Shown here one piece after another: positions 55,261 to 64,000 of a stretch of DNA of 64,000 nucleotides; the first letter of the stretch is position 1, and each line of letters begins with the position of its first letter. The notes under the pieces were generated by a model. That model saw only the letters and a list, made by a program, of their open reading frames with translations, was not told where the DNA came from and did not search any database. The DNA comes from Cepaea nemoralis (lineage: Eukaryota > Mollusca > Gastropoda > Stylommatophora > Helicidae). Location of the stretch: the NCBI GenBank assembly GCA_014155875.1, contig JACEFZ010001381.1:917001-981000 (forward strand), read 5' to 3'. The position numbers and the translations under genes are program-made.

Positions 55261-56056
55261 ACTTACGGAAACTAAGACATGTCTTTGATAGGTTGCGACT
55301 CTTCGGTCTCACTGTCAAACCGAGCAAAGTCGAATTGGGCCTAAAAGAAATTGACTTTTTGGGTCATGTCATTTCACAAGGTCAACTAAAGACTGACAAT
55401 AGAATTATTACCAAAATTATGAACCTGACCATGCCTACCACAAAGAAGCAGGTCAGAAGCCTTTTGGATTAGTAAATTACTATAGCAAATCATACCAAAC
55501 TTAGCGGAAATTACAAGTGTATTTTCCAATGTTTTAAAAGCATCTGTAAAATTAGATGTCAAAGATGCATTATTAATTTCTGCATTGTCAAAATTGAAAA
55601 TCCTGTTTAGTAATGTACCAATCCTTCGCTTGCCTAATCCTAGGCTCGTTTATTATCTTAGGACAGATGCCAGCAGAATCTCCATCGCTGCAGTACTAGG
55701 CCAATTTTATGATGGCATCTTCCATCCGATTTGCTACGTGAGCCGTAAGATCACACCTGCTGAGTCCAGATATTCCATATCAGAGTTGGAAGCCCTAAGC
55801 GTCATCTATGCGGTGAGAAAGCTCCATCGATTTCTAAGCGGGTGTTCACTTCGTTGTCCAGACTGACAACTCCCCAATCATGGTCATACAAAGTGGTGTG
55901 CATCGGAATGACCGTATATACAGGTGGTCGCTAATACTACAAAACTATACTTTTAGTATAGAGCATATTAAGGGTAAGGACAACATTCTGGCTGATACCC
56001 TTAGTCGACCATCTGAGGTAGAAATACCGGAGATTCCACATAAGAGTGTAGAGTAA
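55261..56056 (+). pseudogene. RT thumb and RNase H
   Basis: GLKEIDFLGHVIS marks the RT connection region (about 55335-55375). RNase H follows: RTDASRISIAAVLGQ (first Asp), SELEALSVIYAVRK (Glu), VQTDNSPIMV (Asp), ending with IEHIKGKDNILADTLSRP (last Asp) and a stop near 56054. One frameshift at about 55860 and earlier breaks near 55470 are present. In most gypsy elements integrase would come next; here no coding follows. Confidence 0.85.
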
Positions 56057-58339
56057 TAGATGTTAAATTAGTACATTAGAATATTCTATGTGATATATTT
56101 TATGAATACATAGACATTATGTTCTGAACCATGTACTAAGAACAGTGAACTACCATGTGGTCCGTAGACTTCAACATAAGAACTATGCTTCGAAAACAAG
56201 TATATCACCGTGTGAACTGAGACAGCTCGTTATATACTAAGCTTCATATGTGTGCCGGTGAACCATCTGTATAAGCATAGAAGAACAGTGTCAGAACAGT
56301 ACATAAATACAGACACGAAAATACTGGTCTACGACACAAGCGAACTCTACAGATGCAATACCCATAGGACACAAGTATGACTGTGTAATGTATTTCATAT
56401 ACCCAGGTCAACTGTATATATAGTATGCCAATGAAAGCAATTTCTGAACATTAGGGCAACGACTAACCTGAGGTATTTAAATACCATGTATATATATACT
56501 TATTGTGATATGTATTATAACGTTTTAATATACTTATAAATTATAGGTAGATTAGGTCACTCTAAGATACATTTAGATTTAGGAAATATAATAGTTTAAA
56601 TTTTTTAATAGGTTAGATAGATCATTAATTTACCCACTTACGTAGTTTAAAAGTAGATTAGGTTAGTACTTTAAACATAACAACAGCTAATTATAAACTA
56701 GGATAAAAAGTTTAAATAGTAATAGTACCATTTAGTTTATTACATTTCATTTTGTTTCATTTCATTTAAGTTCATTCCATCTTAATGAACCAGGCCATTT
56801 AACAAACTTATTCATTTAGTATTATAATTAGTTTACACCGTAATAGGATAAAAGAATTATACAAGTAAACATACATCATTTACACCATTTAGAGTAAGAA
56901 TATCAATCATATATTTTTTTCATTTAAAAACATTAGTTATAATTTTGTTATATTTCACATTACCCATGTTAGAAAGGTACATAATTTATTACATTTCACA
57001 TTACCCATTCAGAAAGGTACATAATTCATTACAGTTCACATTACCCATTTCAGAAAGGGACATAACTCATCTCACATCAATTTCATTTTAAATAATTAGA
57101 TTACGTCCCTTAAATTAGATAAATATTAGGATTAATGTGGCAAAATAGATTAAAATAAGTAACACATTAAATACATATTTATAGAACTAGTATTAGGATG
57201 TCAGTATTTAGAGTATTATTTCAGTAGAATATAGTGGTTAATAATACCAGGGTACAAACCATCAACCCTTTTTCTTACATATAAATATGTTGTACATACA
57301 TGACTCGTGCAGCAATTTACGCACAGTCATTAAGCTAAACTTTGTCAAACTGAGCCAACTTGTACAGTGTCACTCAAGGTTTTTAAATAATTGGGAGGGT
57401 AAAAGATGTGTGACAGAAGTAAGGGTAAAAGATGTGTGACAGAAGTGTGAAAGGGAGAGCAAATGTAAATTATACAAGAGAGAGTGAGATCAGTCAGCGG
57501 ATATTTTCTGCCGCTCAACGCGACTTTTTATTTTTTGTCTGCGTCAAGTGTTTGCTTTCGTTGTTGAAAATGTGCTGTTTTGAATGTGTTGTGTGTAGTT
57601 TAGTTTAGATCTTAGAGAGAGTATTTTAAGTCTCATAAGACGGAAAGGTAGTCACGAATTAGTGTTATACACTTGTTTGTGGCCACATTTAACCGAATTA
57701 TGGCACTTGAAAACTAACTTACATACACATGATAGTTAGATACACATGTTAGAAGTTAGATTATACTATTAGTTAGATCCAAACACGCAAACATCCAGGA
57801 AAACAAACATATAAATTTCAACATTTTTTGTAGATTAAAGGGAGATAACTCCGGGTCAGGGGACATAATAGACGACGAAACACTCACTTAACAGTGAAAG
57901 ATAACTTTACACGCGGAAGCGAAATAGGTAAAGCCTGTCGCACACAGCTTGTGTAATGGTTGTTTAATATTATATGGGGGACATGAAGCAATTCATGTGT
58001 TGACCCTAAGAAAGTCAACTTTGTATGGGTAGTGAGTTAATTTACTATTTGAGGGCAGGTCTTATAAGACAACGGTCCGGTTCAGACATACCTCTAATTA
58101 ATATAATATTGCGATTGAGAAGAGGGCTCACGCCAACCAGACAAGTTTGTGGCGATTGCCAGTAGCCAAGTAAAGTGATACTACATTGTGACAATAGTCA
58201 GTAGAAGTCTATTGAGTTACCCAAAGCCAGGTTATCAGCAGTCTTTGACAAAAATTAGATACACTAATTTTTTTAGAAACCTCTTGCGTCACAACCAATG
58301 AGTCAAAGTTGATGACGCAACACAGGAGGGGAGGGTGTG
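56057..58339 (+). other. 2.3-kb noncoding tail of the LTR element, with PPT
   Basis: AT-rich DNA without convincing frames. A roughly 45-bp unit ('acattacccat...agaaaggtacataa') repeats three times at about 56955-57070. A 23-bp unit 'gggtaaaagatgtgtgacag' repeats twice at 57397-57445. A purine tract (AGGAGGGGAGGG, 58324-58335) just before the 3' LTR is the likely polypurine tract. Confidence 0.7.
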
Positions 58340-58947
58340 TGTCAAAGACTGAAACATAGAGGCCGGAGGTCTGCCTCAAGATAGACCACCGGGAAGAGTG
58401 GTCAACCTCAAGTAGATTAGAGGTAATACAGTGCCCCGATATAAGGGCAGGGTAGGTGATAGAATGGAGGACTATTAACTAGTTCTCTCATGAGACACGG
58501 AGACGTCGACCAGATAGTTAGCACTCTGGTCACGACAGAATCACGCCTACGTGATAGCCACGATTGCCACTCAATAGGAGACAGCTAATGTAAGCGTGCT
58601 GAATGTAACGGCACGCAAAAAGCCGAAGGACGCATCAAGGTCCTTCCGCGTGCTGTGTAGCCACGCGAGTAGGAAAGTCAGACTGGGGACTGACTTCGTA
58701 GCAAGCACATCGTTTAGTGTCGATAGGAGTTTTGTGTAGCCAAATAGATAGAGATTAGCAATAGGGTTAGGAAACTAGTGATAGGCAATTCTGTGGCTTT
58801 GTGTGTGATTTGATAGCGACTGTTTTGTAATTGTAAAGAGCCAACGGCAATAAAATGTATCATTCATTTCCTCTCACACGACTTGCAAGTTTCTTGTGTG
58901 GTGTGGGAGAAGTAATCCGATGATGCCTGAAACATTGGTTGTTGACA
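58340..58947 (+). repeat. 3' LTR (608 bp)
   Basis: Same ends and signals as the 5' LTR. It is shorter by 7 bases in two places and differs by one substitution. The GTCAG duplication follows at 58948-58952. Confidence 0.97.
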
Positions 58948-59106
58948 GTCAGTATATTTTTCATCTTGCTAAAGGCTACTTTTGCCATGGCGATTCTTGT
59001 TCTAATCTCTTCAAGGCATCTCCCATCAGATGTTATTACTGTTCCAAGATAATTGTACCTATTCACTTGTTGAAGAATATTCCCATTTACTTCTATATTC
59101 ACCCAT

Positions 59107-60806
59107 TTGTACATTCTGTCATTGACTTTACAGTTTCTCAATCCATGCCGCAAGTACCAGCTTCTTCTCTTGGAATGCATCCTCAACTTCTTGAGAGAGA
59201 TTTGTTGTCTGATCTTCTGTAGAGTAGCACTGCCTAAAGCCAGCCTGTTGTGGCACAAGGATGTTTTCACTTTCAATGTACCACTGCAGTCTGTGATTGA
59301 TGATGCGCTCCATTGTTTTGCAGAGACAGCTGGTGAGGCTTATTGGTCTGTAGCTGGAGGCAATGAAACTGTCTTTCCCAGATTTTAGGAGGGGTATCAT
59401 GATTGCTTCTCTCCAGGCTTGTGGAACACTGCCTAAGGTCCAGCTGTTATTGAAGATCTGTAACAGCTTTGCTTTGGCCTCTGTTCCTAGGTTCCTGATC
59501 ATTTCATTGGAGATACCATCAGCTCCTGGTGACTTTCTCATTTTCAGTTTTGATATGGCTAGCTCCAGTTCACTGATTGTGATAGGTGCCTCCATAACCT
59601 CATGTACTATTTCCTTCTGTCCTGTATGTTGCCATTTCTCTCGAATCTCTTGTTGTTTCTCTGGACTAATTTCGATATTGTTATCTTGTGCGAATGAGTC
59701 CGCAAAATGGTCAGCTGCTTGCTTTCCTGTTAAGATGTTTCCAGTCTTTATGTAGTGCAATTTTTGAGTTTCTCCCTGTGCCCTCATCGTTAAGCTGTTT
59801 TATTAGCTTCCACAACTTCCTTGTGTCTCTTTCAAAGTTCAGTGACTCTGTTTTCTCCTGCCAGCTTTTCCGTCTAGCCTGCAGCTGGGCCCTTTGCAAT
59901 TTGGCTTTTGCGTGCTGGTATTTATTGTGGTGCTCTTGGCTGGGTGTGGCCTCTGCTTGCTTTCTACACTCTTCCACATCATTATGCAACTGTTCCAGTT
60001 CACTACTCCAGTAGGGTTTATAATGTTTACGGGCTCCTCTTGGTACCGTTTCTCGTGCTGCCTGTAGTATGCATTTCCCAAACTCTTCAACTACTTTATT
60101 TATGTCATTCTCAGTGTTCAGGTTTCTAACCAGTATGCTGGTGCGATGCATGTACATTGCCCAGTCTGCTTTCTTGTAGTTCCACCTTGAGAGAGTGCTG
60201 CTTTCACTTACAAGCTCATTTTCTACAGTTAAAAATACTGGCCGATGGTCACGGCCATCTATCTGTTTCCCAACAATTCGCTTAATGTTCCACTCCAGGT
60301 CTGGTGAATGAAAAGCCAGGTCAGGTGTAGTTGTAGTGTGCCATGATCTCGAGTAGAAGGTATGTGGGTCAGACGGCTTGTTAATCAGAATGAATCTATT
60401 CTCATCCTGCCAGTCTTCCAGTCTCTCTCCTCTCTGGTCCATGTGATCATAGCCCCAGCTCTGCGAGTGGCTGTTGAAATCGCCACACACAAGTCATTTT
60501 TCTTTTTAATGGTAGTGTGGCCAGAGCTTGTGGGCGGTCATTTGGACAGTAGTAATTGATCTGGTAAAGGTATGTAATGTCTGTCTTAAGTTTAAGTGCC
60601 TGATACTCAGCCCCTTCCATGTAAACTTCAATTTGGGAAGCAGGGATGTTATTTTTGACAAGGGTCAGTATCCCACCCTTTCTCCTGTCCTTTCGGTCAG
60701 ATCAGTAACACTGGTAGCCTCTGATTTTGAAGGCTATATTTTCGTTGAGGTGAGTTTCTTGCAAGCAACATACACTTACATTTTCTTGGGCCAAGATTGT
60801 TTCTAA
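59107..60806 (-). pseudogene. I-type LINE: endonuclease C-terminus and RT N-terminus
   Basis: Minus-strand frames 59711-60490 and 59128-59787, with continuing sequence to 60806, encode the APE-type endonuclease. Readable parts are VCCLQETHLNEN (Glu), CGDFNSHSQSWGY (GDFN) and IDGRDHRPVF (catalytic Asp-His). The RT N-terminus follows: KSPGADGISNEMIRN, SSYRPISLTSCLCKTMERI and PQQAGFRQCYSTEDQ. Near 59140 a short deletion appears to remove the first catalytic Asp motif of RT. The endonuclease nicks target DNA to prime reverse transcription. Frameshifts are near 59780 and 60480. Confidence 0.88.
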
Positions 60807-61117
60807 CAAAGACATTTATGATCTGTTTAAGTCCCCGCTAATCACTGGTATCATGAAGGCTAATAGACTACAATGTCTGGGGCATATAGAAAGAATGGAA
60901 GATAATAGGGAAACAAAACTCGCTTACACTCAGGAAATAAATGACCGTAGACCCCGAGGTAGACCAAGAAGATGGTGGAGAGATAATATACAGACCTACA
61001 AGCACTTGGAATCAGCAACTGGCAAAAGAGGGTCAACCAGAGAGACGAATGGAGATGGATTGTATCTGCAGCAAAGAACCTCAGTGGCTCGGAACGCTAA
61101 AGAAGAAGAAGAATGAT
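60807..61117 (+). pseudogene. LINE 3' fragment with (GAA)n tail
   Basis: The plus-strand frame reads RLQCLGHIERMEDNRETKLA and RRPRGRPRRWWRDNIQTYKH, the terminal part of a LINE RT ORF, and ends at GAAGAAGAAGAA. It interrupts the endonuclease of the I-type LINE. It is a very short 5'-truncated insertion, still open. Confidence 0.82.
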
Positions 61118-61487
61118 GTTTTCTAGTTCTATTCTTTTTTTGTTGACATCCTCTGCATTCCAGTGCATTATTTTAAATCTTTGTTTGGTACAGCCAGACG
61201 CTCTATTGTCAGGCCCCCTGGCTCTGCAGGACATCAGAGAAGGACCTCCAGTAGTTGTGGTTAGTTCCTTACGAGGCATAGGGCCCGGCACTGCACCTGC
61301 CTGGGGGTCCAGAGCAGGGCGAGCACCACAACATGTAGCAGTTGTCGACATAATTCATGGCGTGATTGCGTGGCATCCAGATTTCTGTGGTGCGCCTCCT
61401 GGCTGGCTGCCTCCGTCTTCAGCACCTATCTGTTGCAAGAGCAGACTATGGTCTTACTCGACACACGAACACATAATGCTCAACTAA
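61118..61487 (-). pseudogene. I-type LINE: start of the endonuclease ORF and 5' region
   Basis: The minus strand has KIMHWNAEDVNKKRIELENI, the beginning of an APE endonuclease domain (Trp-Asn motif). It is preceded by a Gly/Pro/Arg-rich leader (DPQAGAVPGPMPRKELTT). The 5' boundary is not certain. Confidence 0.75.
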
Positions 61488-62385
61488 GAGTTTATAAGTA
61501 CACAAGATTAGTTGTTTATTAACTCTTTTCGGTCAACAAAGAAATGATGAATTAGTTTCATAGTATGAAGGTGATGATGTTCTGTTGTACACAAATCGAG
61601 TGATTTGAAAGTGGTGTTAAACTTGAGATGAGAGGTGGGTTATGAGTTAAATTTCACAAGCGTTTTGTGGTAACATTTAAATGTGAACACAAATGTACAA
61701 CAAATTTTACTCTTGTGTGACTTCTGCAATATGTACCTGAAGAGATGCAGCGAAATATGCCAGGCAATAAATCATACAATTTATGGTTTTTGTCTTCGTT
61801 ATTCAAACGTACAACAATCAAGAATCCAGAACACCATAATTACAAGTCTATGTGAATTTTGTTGCTTAAAGCAGAGTCAGAGTTTGAAGTTGCCATAACA
61901 CACAACGTCAATGTTCGTAGCTGTCAACAATCTTTTAGACTATGGGAGAAGGAAAGAATCTACAAGTACTTGTTATTAATAATTGATTCTCTACTCATGC
62001 CTTTGGTATATAACAGTTTGTACTTATTCTTCCAAAACATACACATGTGCACAAGCTCATATGCAGTTACCACACATGCAGGTATGGACACACACACACA
62101 GACACACATACAGACACACATATATGTAACACTCTGTTTATAGTTTTTAAAAATTCATCATGCAGTCACCACACAAGCATCAAACCTACTGGAACACACA
62201 TATCTAATCCTCTGTTTATAGTTATTATTAATTCATCATGCTTGTTTTGTGCTATATGAGGTAGTTCATGAATACTGAAGCTGATTATACATTCCCGTTT
62301 CCCTTTTCTCATTATATTTGAGAACACTGATTATGTATTTCAGGTCGGAAGAAACATGTTATATAGCTCTTCACTATAAATATCA
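61488..62385. other. Intergenic, no gene recognised
   Basis: AT-rich sequence with a small CA-rich patch near 62090-62125 and a partly repeated segment around 62130-62245 ('ctctgtttatagtt' twice). No gene is supported. Confidence 0.5.
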
Positions 62386-63286
62386 TCAGTCTGTTTATCA
62401 TAGGCAGCCAACTAAATTCAGTCTGTTTATCATAGGCAGCCAACTAAATTCAGTCTATTTATCATAGGCAGCCAACTAAATTCAGTCTATTTATCATAGG
62501 CAGCCAACTAAATTCAGTCTGTTTATCATAGGCAGCCAACTAAATTCAGTCTGTTTATCATAGGCATCCAACTAAATTCAGTCTATTTATCATAGGCAGC
62601 CAACTAAATTCAGTCTATTTATCATAGGCAGCCAACTAAATTCAGTCTATTTATCATAGGCAGGCAACTAAATTCAGTCTATTTATCATAGGCAGTCAAC
62701 TAAATTCAGTCTGTTTATCATAGGCAGGCAACTAAATTCAGTCTATTTATCATAGGCAGCCAACTAAATTCAGTCTGTTTATCATAGGCAGTCAACTAAA
62801 TTCAGTCTGTTTATCATAGGCAGGCAACTAAATTCAGTCTATTTATCATAGGCAGCCAACTAAATTCAGTCTATTTATCATAGGCAGTCAACTAAATTCA
62901 GTCTGTTTATCATAGGCAGGCAACTAAATTCAGTCTATTTATCATAGGCAGCCAACTAAATTCAGTCTATTTATCATAGGCAGTCAACTAAATTCAGTCT
63001 GTTTATCATAGGCAGTCAACTAAATTCAGTCTGTTTATCATAGGCAGGCAACTAAATTCAGTCTATTTATCATAGGCAGCCAACTAAATTCAGTCTATTT
63101 ATCATAGGCAGGCAACTAAATTCAGTCTATTTATCATAGGCAGCCAACTAAATTCAGTCTGTTTATCATAGGCAGTCAACTAAATTCAGTCTGTTTATCA
63201 TAGGCAGCCAACTAAATTCAGTCTGTTTATCATAGGCAGCCAACTAAATTCAGTCTGTTTATCATAGGCAGCCAACTAAATTCAGC
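62386..63286 (+). repeat. 32-bp satellite, 28 copies, with trimeric order
   Basis: The unit is 'cagtct(g/a)tttatcatagg' followed by 'ca(gcc/gtc/ggc)aactaaatt'. Two variable sites define unit types. In the middle of the array a G-ggc, A-gcc, (A or G)-gtc trio recurs, giving a 96-bp higher-order period. The array edges are more uniform G-gcc types. Confidence 0.97.
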
Positions 63287-63438
63287 CTTTAATCTTGAAT
63301 ACGCTATGGCATGTTTAAAATAAGAAACTGACTTTGACAACTCTGTATGAAAGTACAATGAAATGGGTTGAACTGCAGCACACTATAGACACAATCAGTA
63401 AATCAACTAAAACAGAAAGGGTCAACTTGATAACAACA

Positions 63439-63772
63439 CAATCCCCAAGTGACAAAATGGGCACTGCAGCTAGAAAGCCTTCATCAGCACACAAAAATAA
63501 AAGACACTGATACAACTACATTCAAAAATTATGAAAAGTCGCTTAGCTGTAAAGCATAAGGCCTGCAGAAATCTTAATCTATAAAAAATAAAACTCTCAA
63601 ATTGTGATTTTTGTGCCCTTAAGATTAAGATCTCTCCAAGAGCCACACTTCACAGATAAGTTACCTGTAGTTTCTTTTAAAATGTAGTTGCATCAGTGTC
63701 TTTTTTGTCTTCCTTGTGCTGATGAAGGTTTTCTAGCCACAATGTCCTTTTTATCACTTGTGGATTGTGGCT
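63439..63772. repeat. Inverted repeat, about 88-bp arms
   Basis: 63439-63527 is the inverted counterpart of 63683-63772: shared phrases include 'catcagtgtctttt', 'gtgctgatgaagg' and 'ttctag'. Arms are about 80 per cent identical by eye, with a 155-bp AT-rich loop. It may be a foldback element. Confidence 0.75.
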
Positions 63773-63869
63773 CTTGTAAAGCTATTTCATTTTCCACATT
63801 TTTATATTTACTTATTTTTCCCCCCGCATATCCTTACAGGACATTACAGTCAACACCAGCATTTTTCAG

Positions 63870-64000
63870 CCGCTGTTGATGTCTTGGCAAGTTTTACGTT
63901 CAGTAGTTTGCCATTGCTTTCTGAACGACCGGCTCACATACCATCATAAGTAACCAGTGACGAGATCCACTGCCGAATCTCGCGCAGCTGTGTTTCGTAC
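63870..64000 (-). mobile_element. SINE, family 4 copy, runs off the window
   Basis: The reverse complement contains 'agaaagcaatggcaaactac' and 'tatgtgagccggtcg', matching the middle of the SINE at 23137-23381. The 5' head would lie beyond 64000. Confidence 0.8.

Larger units (their letters stand above)
50569..58947 (+). mobile_element. Gmr1-like Ty3/gypsy LTR retrotransposon, internally deleted
   Basis: 8.4 kb bounded by LTRs (50569-51183 and 58340-58947) that begin TGTC and end GACA, with GTCAG duplications at 50564-50568 and 58948-58952. Domain order on the plus strand is Gag, zinc knuckle, protease, a piece like the integrase C-terminus, RT, RNase H. Integrase-before-RT is the Ty1/copia-like order that distinguishes the Gmr1 group within Ty3/gypsy. 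The integrase catalytic core and His-Cys finger were not found. Several frameshifts break Pol. The LTRs differ by one substitution and two small indels, so the insertion is recent. Confidence 0.85.
50102..59102 (-). mobile_element. 5'-truncated LINE split by the LTR retrotransposon
   Basis: On the minus strand the 5' portion lies at 58953-59102 (NIEVNGNILQQVNRYNYLGT, then VITSDGRCLEEIRTRIAMAK) and the 3' portion at 50102-50563 (LTNKKMSIETRKRVLRCYIE, then LLYGCEAWTM). It belongs to the same family as 48751-49609. The LTR element interrupts it with GTCAG duplications. The LINE itself is inserted in the I-type LINE with a CCAT duplication. Confidence 0.88.
48192..61487 (-). mobile_element. I-type LINE, split by nested insertions
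   Basis: Four minus-strand segments belong to one LINE in the correct order: endonuclease start (61118-61487), rest of endonuclease plus RT N-terminus (59107-60806), RT catalytic part (49610-50097), and RNase H plus 3' end (48192-48750). The gaps are other retroelements: 60807-61117, 50102-59102 and 48751-49609. At the largest gap the coding sequence on both sides abuts without loss, with CCAT at both junctions (50098-50101 and 59103-59106). Endonuclease, RT and RNase H are all represented, so the element was probably full length when it inserted. It ends in a (GAA)n tail. Confidence 0.85.

Overview
This window is gene-poor, repeat-dense animal DNA. It has introns with canonical GT/AG borders, many microsatellites, several tRNA-derived SINE families, 5'-truncated LINE fragments, MITEs, a pogo-like DNA transposon and a nearly intact-length LTR retrotransposon. 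The LINE protein types (RNase H-bearing I/Nimbus-like, RTE-like with a C2H2 tail, and a third family ending in TGATGATG) are typical of lophotrochozoans. A mollusc is my best guess, but that is inference. No bacterial-style genes are present.

Layout. 0-7 kb: microsatellites, SINEs, a LINE ORF1 remnant and a 345-bp hAT MITE with a perfect 8-bp target duplication. 7.2-10.3 kb: a complete pogo/Tigger-like element with terminal and iterated subterminal repeats and a frameshifted transposase on the minus strand. 10.5-23.9 kb: LINE 3' ends with RNase H domains, SINEs nested in SINEs or MITEs, a foldback element, and an unidentified minus-strand ORF with nearby candidate exons. 24.6-27.3 kb: three phase-compatible exons of a plus-strand GNAT-fold protein, whose intron starts with an 85-bp tandem array. 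33.6-40.8 kb: three phase-0 exons of a minus-strand PET100 homologue (cytochrome c oxidase assembly factor). Its 6-kb intron holds two satellites, a 68-bp unit x about 37 and a 45-bp unit x about 26. 43.5 kb: an isolated 18S rDNA fragment. 44.1-45.7 kb: a second copy of a roughly 1-kb repeat also seen at 19.9-20.9 kb. 62.4-63.3 kb: a 32-bp satellite with trimeric higher-order structure.

The most striking region is 48.2-61.5 kb, a multi-level nest. A minus-strand I-type LINE is split by three other retroelements. One of them, a second LINE, is itself split by an 8.4-kb LTR retrotransposon with almost identical LTRs and a 5-bp target duplication. In that LTR element the remnant of the integrase C-terminus lies between protease and reverse transcriptase, and the Gag looks SCAN-like. 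This is the Ty1/copia-like domain order of the Gmr1 group of Ty3/gypsy elements. Its integrase catalytic core was not found, and 2.3 kb of apparently noncoding DNA follows RNase H.

Apart from the two host genes (PET100 and the GNAT gene) and one unidentified ORF/exon cluster, essentially every coding signal here is transposon-derived. Domain calls come from reading motifs by eye, with no database search.
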